From Polytrichum commune (Eukaryota > Streptophyta > Polytrichopsida > Polytrichales > Polytrichaceae), in the NCBI GenBank assembly GCA_950295325.1, contig OX485805.1:6016501-6080500 (forward strand): a stretch of DNA of 64,000 bases, in the 5' to 3' direction. A program made the translations under genes and the position numbers. The notes under the pieces are model-generated. The model did not search any database. It was not told where the DNA came from and saw only the letters and a program-made list of their open reading frames with translations. Positions 45,825-56,774 of this stretch are shown piece after piece; the first letter of the stretch is position 1; every line of letters begins with the position of its first letter.

Positions 45825-48800
45825 TCTCTCAAAAAATTATGACATTGTCGGTGTGTAGTTCTTAGGATAACTTGAGAAAAATGTAGCTCCTTCTGACTTA
45901 TTCAAAATTTCTTGAAAATTTTAACCATGATTAGATAAACTAAGCGCAAAGCATCTCACAAAATTTTAGACCTATATCATTTTCTGTCTAAAAGTTATGC
46001 CCATTTCAGCGTACAAATTTACGAAGAAATTTAAGAATATTATAACTGTGTCTAACTTATTCCAAACGCCTTCAGATCCCAACAATAATTAGAAAAAATA
46101 ATTTTATTATTTTATAAGAAAATATCTCATTCTAAATTTGCTAATAAATTAAATATTACATCTCTAATTATTTTTTCTATTAAATTTAAAGAAATATTAA
46201 AGAAATATTATTATTAATATGATATAATTCATAATATTTTTACCATGCCTTAAATCCAATATGATATAATATAAATTGCAGTACGAGCTTATGTATTAGG
46301 AAGTAATTACAAACATTAATAATCGGAAATACAAATAGAATACATTACTTAACACTAAAATTCATATAAATATGGAAAAAAAAATTCTAATTTTTATATT
46401 ATTGAATGATACAACTTACTACATCTTAATTTCATTTCAAGAAGCTCAATTATTATAGCTGGTCATTTATATATAAAATTGATTATATTATTTATCTTTA
46501 AAAAACTTCAATTTATCTTTATATAAAAATTATGTTTTATGGCCTAAATACTAAAAAACAATATCAAATGTGAAATCATATTATGAATATTCATGTGATA
46601 AATTAAAATTAATCCTTGAATATGACATCAAAAAATTTGCCTCTTATAACTATATTTTTTCTTAATTTCAATTTTTTATATTAAATAGTATACAAATATA
46701 AATTATATTTTCATGATAATAATTTTTTTATAAGAATAATAAAGGTTATTCCCAGGTATTGGTGTAATATGAACATTGCACTGGATCTAGTCTGAATAGC
46801 AATATCAACAACTTTATTAATCGCATGGTGAAATGCAGTGACTTGCACTTCAGTGCGGTTAGGGTGTTTATATTTTAAAGCGAATTTTTTACCAATTACG
46901 TCAGTGCTTTCTTAATAAATATGGTGATGAAAACGGTCGTATATGTAGCTCTCATTATCGTAAAGCCTACTTTACAACTATAATTATGAGACAATTTTTT
47001 GTTATTTAAGTCAATTGTATATTGTTAATTATATATTGATGAGTTGATTAGGAACGTCGGCCATATTGAGCTCCGGTCAAAATTTATTGTTGGAGCGATT
47101 TTTATAATTCTAAATGTAGCGGAGACTTATTAATTTAGACAAATTAATTCAATGATCTTGCCGAATATGTTTCGGCTTGCTCTAGCCAGTTTGCAACGCT
47201 TTCTTCAATTGGTACCATTTTATTTTCAGCTGTCTTTCTAGTGTTGCATGAAATACCTCCTCTATGACTCGTCGTGGATCTCCTTCATATTCAAAGGACA
47301 ATTAAGAAATTAATATTTTTGAATATATTTTATTCTTAAAATTTTAATATTATATTATACTAAGCGATGATTATTTATTTATATTATAGGCCAGAAAGGC
47401 TTTACAAACCATCTGACAACATGCACAAGACCATGTATTATATATTCATAAGATTTTTTGGATAGTTAAAATTTTTTTATAACTTATAATTACTTATGGT
47501 ATATGTAATTAAGTTGTTGTTAAAAAATTCATTACTGATTATAAATTTAATTAAAAATTAAAAAAATCTAATATTAAATATATTTCTTAAAAATTAACGA
47601 ATAGTTTTCATAATAGATATTTATACGTAAATAATTTTAGTATATATATTATATATAATTTATTTTTAAAACACTAAAAATACTATTTTTTAAATTTAAA
47701 TAATTCTCTTTACATTATGAATAACCGAATCATAAGATTTATAAGTAATTATTATTTATTCGTATGTAATTTATGTTATAAATAAATTATTTGATTTTAA
47801 TAAATTATTTAAAATATATGTTTCAAAACCGTCTAGAGAAAACGATTTTGAATCTTTTTAATTTTTTTAGAAATAATATGTTTGATTTTTGGAGAAAATT
47901 GGGAATGATGCAAAATTACTCCATTTCGGAAGACCTTAGAAAGAATAAGCAAGGAAAATACCTCCCTTTTAAGTTGACTTAAGAAAGAATAAGTAAGGAA
48001 AGAGAATTGTTGCCTTTCGGGCGACAGAAGAATGAATAAGTAAAAAAGGACAGTTATTATTTTTTCGAGGACTATATGGGTGTGCGGGAAAAATTATGAA
48101 GCTGGGGAGGGAGACTTGCGGCGTTAAAAGCAAACTAAGAAGAAGGTAACAAAGAAGAAGAAATAATTGTATTCGAATATATCGGAAAGAACTAGTAAGG
48201 AAACTGGCCTTAAAGATTAGTAGGAAAGAAAGAAAACTACGTAGAATGAGAACGTTCAGGGGAACACACAGGGGACATGAGATGACTAATTAAGTGTTTA
48301 TGTGGGTACAAAACAGCAGACTTATCATGATATTTGAAATTTTATAAAACAAGTTTTATTTAGCGTGCCCTCACGAGACACCTTACCATATTTAATTCAT
48401 AAGCATCTTAAGATGTTTAATAATATATTAAAGTGGGCCTTACAATGACACAATGTATATACATGTGCTATTGAAGTTTAAACACCTTGAATTTTTTTCT
48501 AAGATATTCATGACTGTTTCGAAAATTCAAGTAAAAAACTATCAAATCTAAATATTTCTAAATCTCTTATATGGATATCTGAACACTCTAGTCTCTTAAT
48601 TTATATGCTTTTGTAATTTAAACATTATTTTAACTGTTAAAAAAACTTTTGAATGGTCAGAACATTCAAAACTAATGCTTTAAAGGCGATAGAGTTATCA
48701 TTTAACTCAGCATGTGTTAGAGAGTTAACTTAATCGGGAGTTATCCATCCGACCCTTGTTTGACAAGTAACCGTTAATTGTGCCAACTAATGGTTGACTA

Positions 48801-48900
48801 ATCAAATAGGCGGTTGACCCTTCAAAATCCAAGTTGCGGTAAGAATATCGAGTACAGTGGGCCGCCCGGTTCCCATATTTAGACCCGTGCTAGGTGGCCA
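45825..48900. other. AT-rich low-complexity DNA, no gene seen
   Basis: Extremely AT-rich with many short A or T runs and no supported gene. A short open frame at 47791-47982 has no recognisable content. Confidence 0.4.
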
Positions 48901-48949
48901 TGATTTGTGGGTGACATTTCTAATGACTTACATGCGTTCTCCACGGAAA

Positions 48950-49440
48950 AATAACGTTCCAAATATTTTTTAGTGTTTCTATTGGCTTTTCTAAAAGGAA
49001 AATAGCGTTCCCACATATTTTTTTAGTGTTCCCGCTAGGTTTTCGGTGTTACTAATGGAACATCAGCGTTCCCAAATGAATATGCATCGTTCCCATGGAG
49101 TTATAGTGTTTCCAATCTTTTTTCGATAATTTCAATGGTTTTTTTATTTTCCTCATTGCAAAATCAACATTCTCAATAACTTTAGGGCGTTCCCAATGAT
49201 TTTTTGGCGTTCCCACATGACAAAGTTCACGTTCCTAGTGACATCTCAACGTTCCTACAGGACGTAGCCTACAAGATAAAGCTTTGAACGATTCAAACAG
49301 GTTCCCGATGATAAAATCGAAGCTTTCATTTATACATGAACGTTCTCACATGATGTACTATAACAAATAAAATTACCTATAATTTAAACGGGTTCCCCAT
49401 ATTAGATTAAACGTTTATTTTGCCGTATCAACGTTCCCAA
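48950..49440 (+). repeat. degenerate GTTCCC repeat with ~20-nt spacing
   Basis: GTTCC(C) words start at about 48956, 49007, 49028, 49068, 49089, 49108 (GTTTCC), 49189, 49209, 49231, 49251, 49301, 49342 (GTTCTC), 49392 and 49433. Most intervals are close to 20 or a multiple of 20. They are usually preceded by AGC, AGT or AAC and followed by an A/T-rich filler. Confidence 0.6.
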
Positions 49441-49443
49441 TAG

Positions 49444-49780
49444 TCTTTAATTCTTTTGTTTCTAAAATAGTATTCTAATCGTGAATGGTCTTAATGATAA
49501 AGTTATCATTTTCCCTATGGATGTGAAATTTAGGGTTGGAATGCGTCTTCCCCTAGTGGTTCAAAATTATTGGTCACTTGATAAATTTAATGACCTATCT
49601 ACTTTTTTATCTTACAAATTTTAATTAGATATCAATAAATAATAACAAACATCGAGATCTAATGCGACATAGTCTTTAATTCTTATGCTTAAAAAGTAGT
49701 ACTCTAATCGTGAATGGTCTTAATGATAAAGTCATCAGTTTTCCTATGGATTTGAGATTGGGGTTGGGATGCGTTCCCCA
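49444..49780 (+). repeat. direct repeat of ~108 bp, two diverged copies
   Basis: Copies at about 49444-49552 and 49673-49780 share TCTTTAATTCTT, TCTAATCGTGAATGGTC, TTAATGATAAAGT and CCTATGGAT, then GGGTTG and ATGCG. Confidence 0.7.
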
Positions 49781-50122
49781 CTATTGTTGTAAATTATTAG
49801 TCGTTTGTGTATTATAAGTCGGTTGTATATTATTGGTTGCTTTTGTATTATAGGGCCCCTCGTATATTTATTTATAAAATTTAACAATTAAAATATTCTC
49901 ATTATACGAATATATATGTTTCCTCACACCAAATGAATGTGATGAATTTTGTTGATTAGGGATACCTTATCACTTGTAATTTTTGTTGCATATATAGTCT
50001 TAGATACTCTTCTATCTCTATTGGGTTATAAATATGAATACATCATCATCAAATAGTGATGAAGTTCTTTATCTGAGTCTAGTACACAATCTTCTTTTAA
50101 TTCATCTAGTAGTGACGAAGAC
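49781..50122. other. region upstream of the Harbinger-like pseudogene
   Basis: A Ser-rich frame beginning near 50034 (ATGAATACATCATCATC) may be the original N-terminus of the transposase, separated by a frameshift near 50120. Confidence 0.35.
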
Positions 50123-51244
50123 ATGATTCATGGGTTGGATCAAAAGACGTTCATGTTTTTGCAACTCGCATTTGCAGCAACTTGTAATTCGTCTGAGTTC
50201 TTCAATACAAATGAGTTGGAGGCAGGAGGTCAGCCTTCTGTGAATTCTATAGAAGGTGTTCGGTATCAATTAGCTAGTGCGAGGGCAACTCCAGCACAAA
50301 TCAAGAATCTTACAACCTTCACGCTTGATGAGTTTAAGGATTTGTGCCTTGATGTGTGTCCAACTATTGCTGCGCACGCACGTATTACTGGTGAGCTACG
50401 GGTTGGCGGTGGGCGGTGGGCGGCCCTATAAACTCACTTCTCAACAACAAATTCTATCTTTTCTTATGTTTTTGAAGTATGACAACACATCCATGTTAGA
50501 TGCGTTCCATTGGAATTGGTTTAAAAGTGCTTTGAATGACGATGGTATATTTGTTGTTTCTTGTGTCATTGAGGCCTTTCAACATGAAATAGAGTGGCCT
50601 GATAGTTATGAGCGAGAAGTGTTAGGTCAACAACATCGTGTTTTTGAGGGTTGCATAGGGTTTATGGATGACACTTTGGTTATGATTCGCCGTCCTTATC
50701 GGGACCCAAATCACTCACGGTTCTTTAATGGTAGAATTTTTTTTATTCAACCAACAACACAATGGTTGTTGACCACAATGGTTTATTCATGTACATCGAC
50801 CATAGATATCCTGGATCTTTTCATGATGTGTCCTGCTTGCGTGCATCCTCATTGGATAGGAACTAGAGAAATTATTTTACGTACACAGATAATTATTTTG
50901 AGTATGTTCTCGGTGACCCCGACTATCAGGACCGAAATCAATACATTGTGCGAAGGCTAGGTAATCAAGAACAAATCTTGCTAGCTGATAATGATGCTAT
51001 AAATGCTTATAATAAGATGCATGCATGTTTAAAGGTACGGGTGGAGTGGGGATTAGGAGGTGTTAACCACAAATGGAAAAGATTGTTAAAAAAATTTGAC
51101 TCCACAAAATCCAAGTACATCCCTTTGTTTAAGATTGCTTGCTATCTTACTAATTATTTACACTGGCGAAAACTAGACTTCACTTACCATATTGGAGAAC
51201 GCAACGATGACGAAGATGAAGATGGTTGGGAGGGTGACCTTTAG
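50123..51244 (+). pseudogene. PIF/Harbinger (DDE) transposase, frameshifted
   Basis: The conserved blocks are those of plant PIF/Harbinger transposases (HARBI1 family): LTSQQQILSFLMFLKYDN, DAFHWNWFKSAL, a catalytic region GCIGFMDDTLVMIRRPYRDP, then NGLFMYIDHRYPGSFHDVSC (in a second frame), DNYFEYVLGDPDYQDRNQY, and a C-terminal VEWGLGGVNHKWKRLLKKF with an acidic tail. The first Asp is in GFMDDTL where the family has GxxDGT, so Gly is replaced by Asp. Frameshifts lie near 50415 and at the T-run near 50733, and a TAG stands at about 50869 where Trp is expected (DRN-stop-RNYF). It is a dead copy. The termini of the element were not found. Confidence 0.9.
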
Positions 51245-51571
51245 TGCAATATTGAACTTTCGGTATCACGATTATATTTGTATAGATTGAGGGTGTATAA
51301 TTAGCATATTTTATTCTATACATTTGCGAACTGTGTAATCATTTTTTTCTTAAATTTGGCCATAACCATCATGCACCCAACAAGTTGCATTTGCAGTCTC
51401 ATTTAAGTGTATTAAATTTCATGATTATGGTCTTTGTCTTCGTCTTTGTTTTATGACTTCATACAACGTTTGTCCTATATGCTCATCACACGATCTCATA
51501 TGAAGACTTGCGAACTAAGTTTAGGGTAGCGTTAAAAAGTCAATATATATGCTTACACAATGTCAATGATC

Positions 51572-51960
51572 GCAAAATCAGCCTTTTTGTGGCTATCATA
51601 ACCTCATTTCTATATATTCAAAGCCAAAACAACTTATATGCGACTCACATATACTCACATTAATCAATGAATTCAAAATCAACATTTATGCAACACATGC
51701 AACTTCAAGGTATTCAAAAAATATAACATCAGCCTTCATATGACACATACAACCTCAATTTGCCTTAGAATTGCAAAATCAGCCTTTATGTCAAGCATAC
51801 AACCTTGTATTAAGTAATTTGGTGCAAAATCTTACTTTATACTACTCTAATATCATAAAATTATGCTAAAAATGCAAAATCAGCCTTCTTGTGGCTAACA
51901 TAACCTCATTTCTAGACATTCAAAGCCAAAACAACTTATATGCGACTCATATATACTCAC
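51572..51960 (+). repeat. direct repeats of ~88 bp and shorter relatives
   Basis: 51572-51659 and 51874-51960 share GCAAAATCAGCCTT, GTGGCTA, ATAACCTCATTTCTA, AGCCAAAACAACTTATATGC and CATATACTCAC. Shorter relatives with AAATCAGCCTTTATG lie between them. The array occupies the gap between the Harbinger pseudogene and the convergent ORF. Confidence 0.7.
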
Positions 51961-52038
51961 AAAAAATGCAAAATTAACCTATATGCCTCTACAATAAGAG
52001 AAGGTTGGTCACTCTTGACTTGAAGGTTGTCTCCGAAA

Positions 52039-52572
52039 TCATTCCAAGATCACGGGTTTTTCCAAATTTTTAATCTTTTGCGAAATCTTCTTCTCTTCAA
52101 CGAAATCTCCCTTACGCTTCTCCGACTCTATACGAGCAAAGTTAGCTTGTGTCTTTGTACGTCTCTTCTCCACTTTTGCAAAGAACAATTCTTCTTTGCT
52201 AAAATCATTAGTAAAATGATTGGTAATTGCAACAAAACTTCTTGATTGTGCGGACAACATCTCAGCCTTGGTAAGAGGTTTCTCTATGGGAGTTTTGACA
52301 TCTTTGGGAAATGAGCCTCTCACCCCCTTAAAAGAATTTTGGGCACTAGGTGACACCAGTGTCAAACACTCCAAATCCCCACTTGAAGCACTCGGCGAAC
52401 AACGGTCGATGACGGATTGCCGTCTCTTTAGTACATTCCGGGCCGCATGACCATTGGTGCACTTTAATTGCTCCAACATCTCATCGCATTGGAGAGTGGC
52501 CTTGTTGGAATTGTCTTCATTGTTAGTGCATGTTTTAATTTCCTTTAAGGCCTCTCTTAAATGATCCTTCAA
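52039..52572 (-). CDS. hypothetical protein, possible partner ORF of the Harbinger element
   Basis: An open frame of 177 codons; an ATG start is not certain, so the true N-terminus may be further upstream or in another exon. The sequence has an acidic/Asn-rich start, a middle with FKGVRGSFPKDVKTP, and a charged C-terminal helix (FSKEELFFAKVEKRRTKTQ, RIESEKRKGDFVEEKK) that looks like a coiled coil. Autonomous PIF/Harbinger elements encode a second, MYB/SANT-like DNA-binding protein next to the transposase, and the convergent position and helical tail would fit its C-terminal half; I see no clear SANT repeat, so this is inference. Confidence 0.4.
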   Translation of the reverse strand: MKDHLREALKEIKTCTNNEDNSNKATLQCDEMLEQLKCTNGHAARNVLKRRQSVIDRCSPSASSGDLECLTLVSPSAQNSFKGVRGSFPKDVKTPIEKPLTKAEMLSAQSRSFVAITNHFTNDFSKEELFFAKVEKRRTKTQANFARIESEKRKGDFVEEKKISQKIKNLEKPVILE

Positions 52573-53354
52573 TGTCTCTTCAACAACATAACATTAAGTA
52601 GCAATGCTACGGGGGTACCCTTTGGGTCCGCGAGCGAGTATAAGGTAAATGTCCTAAAAGTGATAAAATGACCGGAAAGTGTAGGTAAAGACTAGGCTAA
52701 GCAAAGGTAAAATGCACAAATTTAGTGTCTTGCACAAAGTGCAAGCAATTAATGAAAAACAATTTTTAAATTTAGACTAGTACTCAACTTAGAGAGTTAC
52801 CTATTTTAGCCTTTGTTCCCAAGAAGGCGTTCCCAAGGACGCTTCCCAAGAAACTACATGGGGAGCCTCTCTCCCTCAATCTCCCTCCCTCCACAATCCC
52901 TCCTAAACCCCCGCTTTCTTATCCAACTTCTTATCCACTCTCACCACACATCCTACCTCTATTCTCTCATCTTCTTTCTTAAGCAAGGGTTTTGAAGGTA
53001 TTATTATTGTTTCATGTGTGCATTGGTTTTGGGTGGATCCCTTGAGGTTCGTAGGAGAACTCGGAAGGATTGTTCTTCCCAAGGTGAGGATTCTCTCTAC
53101 ATTTTGATTGATGATGGGAAGGGAGAGAAGTTGCACTTGTACATTGGGCAACTAGGTAGTTAGAATAGAGCTATCTCCATGATTGTTGGTGCTCATCATG
53201 TTGTCCTACTCGCATTTTTTTTTTTGCAGAGAGGTTGAAGGTTAGCTTCCTCACCTGGATAGTAAGGAGGAACATGAGTCTTCTATACAAGTAAGTGAAA
53301 TTTGTGTATTTAATTTCTGAGCATTTCGTCCTTCTGAGCAGTGATCAGGGAGAT
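52573..53354. other. intergenic, no supported gene
   Basis: CT-rich around 52860-52920. Open frames on both strands near 52813-53151 overlap one another and have no recognised domain. Confidence 0.4.
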
Positions 53355-53886
53355 TTTTGGACATAATAACTGGTTGAGATCCTAGTGTTTGCAAATCTGG
53401 CCGGTTACATGTTGACATCCTGCGGGTTTCTTTTTATTAAATTGGGGTATAATATTCTATTAACTTCCTCTAAAATGATCAGTAACTTTCCAACAGTCTT
53501 GAACTTCAACCGGTTATGGGTCACACTCAACCGGTTCATTTGTAACTAATTGTTGGTACTCCATCTAGATTCTGTAACTAGATTCTGTAACATTTGTAAC
53601 TAACTTCAGAATCTGCTTGGTTTTGGGCATAATAACTGCTTGAGATCCTAGTGTTTGCAAATCTGACCGCTTACATGTTGACATCCTGCGGGTTTCCTTT
53701 TATTAAATTGGGGTATAATATTCTATTAACTTCCTCTAAAATGATCAGTAACTTTCCAATAGTCTTGAACTTCAATTGTTATTTCTCACACTCAACCGGT
53801 TCATTTGTAACTAACTGTTGGTTCTCCATCAAGATTATGTAACTAGATTCTGTAACATTTGTAACTAACTTCAGAATCTGCTTGGT
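53355..53886 (+). repeat. tandem duplication, two ~266-bp units
   Basis: Units 53355-53620 and 53621-53886 are nearly identical (GAGATCCTAGTGTTTGCAAA, TTACATGTTGACATCCTGCG, GGGGTATAATATTC, TAACTTCAGAATCTGCTTGG). A third, more diverged relative lies at 63654-63800 in the same orientation, about 10 kb away. Confidence 0.85.
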
Positions 53887-54191
53887 TGGGTTGGTTTTTT
53901 AGACCGTCATTGAATTAAAAAAAAAACCAACCCAACTTTAACTTAGTAAATTTCCAATCCACAACTCAATCAACGTTGTTTTAAATTATTTTCATCATAC
54001 AATTAAGGTTTTTTGAGATATACTATAGACATTCAAGCTAGAGAGAAGCACATTAAGTTTGTTTATGTTATTTTATATATGATCAAAGTTTTTAAATGTA
54101 TTAAAACTATTTTATGCATATCATTTTGTGTCGTGACAATTGAAGTTGTTTATATTATTTGAGGATACTAAAACAAATTCTAATAATGTGA

Positions 54192-56525
54192 ATGGCGTCC
54201 CAAACCCCTCTGAGGACTGGTACTTCATCTGAAATTTATTCTGGAGGTTTGTCCCCTGCGGAGCGAGACGTCGCTCGAGCTGACTTTGCAGCGGTACATG
54301 CTAGGCTTCAAACTCCTTCTCCACGTGGTCGCCGGGCTTTGGATATGTCCCCTGAGGAGGTTATGGACTTGGTAAAAATACCCCAACCTCCCCCGTCTCG
54401 TCCTAGGCCATATTACTATCGACCTGGTCAGCTAGGTGAGGAGATCAGGGGTGACTTGTGTAGGCGATTGGATGCTACGCGAGCGGAGAATCGTTTCAGG
54501 GAGTCTCAAGTGCGACATGATCCTATCATAGAGCAAGTTTCGATTCTGAGGCCGAGTGTTCGTCCTCCGGTTTCTCAAGGGGGTGTTGGTGTGCAGGGTA
54601 GGCGTATTATGACCATTTTGGCAAGTCAAGGCATACAAATTCCCCCTGCCCATGTTGGGATACCTCCTATGCCTATTATTGCCACCTTGACATCCCATAG
54701 TGTCGAGCGCTCCATTGCTAGTGCATTAGGGGTTGATGGTCTTCAAGGATCACGTATTTTACAGCTTTTGGATAGTAGGGGCACTGCGGTGGAGGCCAGA
54801 TTAGCATTGGCGAAGGAAAGGGAAGTGTTTGATACAAATATGCAAGAGAGGAGGAGAGCTTTAGCTCGAGAAAGGACAAATATGTTACAGGAAATTGAGA
54901 GAGAGAGAGACATCATTACTTCATATTCGTACTGAGCGCGCCTTATTTTTGAGAGAGGTTGAAAACCGGTGTGCTCCCGTTGTCGCACATTTGTCTCCAT
55001 CAGTATGCGATGTCGATGAGCCTATTGTAGAGACTACGAGTGAGGCCGTTCATAGGCGTAGTTTGTCACATAACCTAGTTGAGGTACAATCCACTTTTGT
55101 TAAACGTGTTCCAAATTTCCACACCGTCGTAATTATAGAGGGTATAGAGGATACCCGAACAATGTTTCTAGCACAAATTACTTCGTATCCAGCCATAGAT
55201 GATCATTCGCAGGTGCTTCATCTTATGACATTAGATCCTTTCTCTGGTTTATATTTTCCGTCTTTGACATATGCTCAGCATCCTACTTGGTCTATGGTTT
55301 TTACATCCATAAAGATAGCTGATAATTCTGGAGGATTGTCATTGAGATCACCTTCCTTAGATGAGTTGTTTTCTATGCCTTTGCCCTCTTTGAATTTAAA
55401 CCCTGGTATAGATAGTGCACGGCCTAGTAGAGGGTATATTGGTGGTCGGGATGATGTATTTCCATCTATTACTATTGGATTAGGGGGGATCGTATATCGC
55501 ATACAGTGATGGTGCGGAGCATGTTAGACTTCTAGAGGTTTTGGAGTGTCTTGTTGGCGCTGAGGATGGCGAGCCGATGTTTATAGCTCGTTTGTTCGCT
55601 CGGGTTGAAGATATCACTAGTCGAGGTTATACTATTCCCGAGTTCATTCATTCTGATGGTGTAAGGCGGAGATGTTTACGACAGGAGGTATTCTATACAA
55701 CAAGTTCTTTCTTTGGGTAATGCATCCCAAGTGCACGGTAAGTTCTATACTGTTGTCAATTATGTTTGATATAGTTTTCATATATAATCATACCTACTAT
55801 ATCATACTAATGAAAATCTTGTATGTTGAATCATTGCAGATGTTGTGGATTGTTTCTTTACCGTGCAGTCTTATCATTTGTGGTCTGGTCGGATGTCATT
55901 GCTTATGGCATATTTTTGCGAGTATATGGTGGATTTGTCTATACCACATGGGATTTGGAGGCGTTTGTGTACATCTAGTTCCGCCGAGGCTGTGCTAAAG
56001 AGACTTGCTAGTAGCCGAGCTTACTCATAGGTTGGTGTGCTACCATCTTGTATCGGGATTCCTCAACCTCATGTGAGAGTTCTTGTGTTCAAGACTATTT
56101 TAGGTAGTCATATTTACGATCGGCTCACTAGTCTACGTCATATTCGAGGAAGTAGTGATGATTCATATATAGACGTTGAGTGTGATAGTGATACGTGGAG
56201 TGCGGTATTTGGTCCTATATTGCAGTATTGTATTGTGGAGCACCATACCCGCCATATACGTTTAGCTTGTACAGGGTATGACATTCTCCGACAGCATATA
56301 TTCTATTCTTGGTCCACATTTCCGGATCGTCAACTTGTTGAGCCCTCTGACGATTTCCCCCATCCACCAATCAGTCGGGTGGATAGTAGGATGGTTTTTA
56401 GTTTTTACGGCCACTCAGTTAGGGTTCCGCATCTTCGAGTTGGTTTTACATGGGATAGATATATTTGGGAGCCCATTCGGCGATATGAGAGCATTGGTGT
56501 AGTGGACCGTCACCTTAGTCCTTGA
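54192..56525 (+). pseudogene. large unrecognised gene with coiled coil and BAH-like segment
   Basis: Consecutive long frames encode one protein broken by frameshifts. Part 1 (54192-54930, from MASQTPLRTGTSSE) is Pro/Arg-rich then strongly helical (ALAKEREVFDTNMQERRRAL). Part 2 (about 54930-55490) is another frame with VPNFHTVVIIEGIEDTRTM. At a G-run near 55486 the frame shifts again to GSYIAYSDGAEHVRLLEVLE, EPMFIARLFARVEDI and LRQEVFYTT, a spacing that resembles a BAH domain. A donor-like GGGTAATG near 55710 and an acceptor before 55841 suggest an intron; the downstream exon has VVDCFFTVQSYHLWSGRM. Part 4 (56037-56525) has SRMVFSFYGHSVRVPHLRVG. No homologue is recognised. It converges on the minus-strand gene that ends at 56775. 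Confidence 0.55.
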
Positions 56526-56774
56526 GAGTAGTTTGTGAATGACATCATATGTATTTGGTTTTGATATTTATATATTTGATACTTTGGTTACATCTTGTAC
56601 ATACTATTGGATTGTAAATTTATACTAAATTCAACAATAAACAATCTCAATATATAAAATATAAAAACACCAATAAATGTAATCCAAAACATTCAATATA
56701 TGAAATATGATATAATAACAAGGTTATACAAATATATAAAGATGAATAAACCAATAAAACATCTAACTAGTCTA

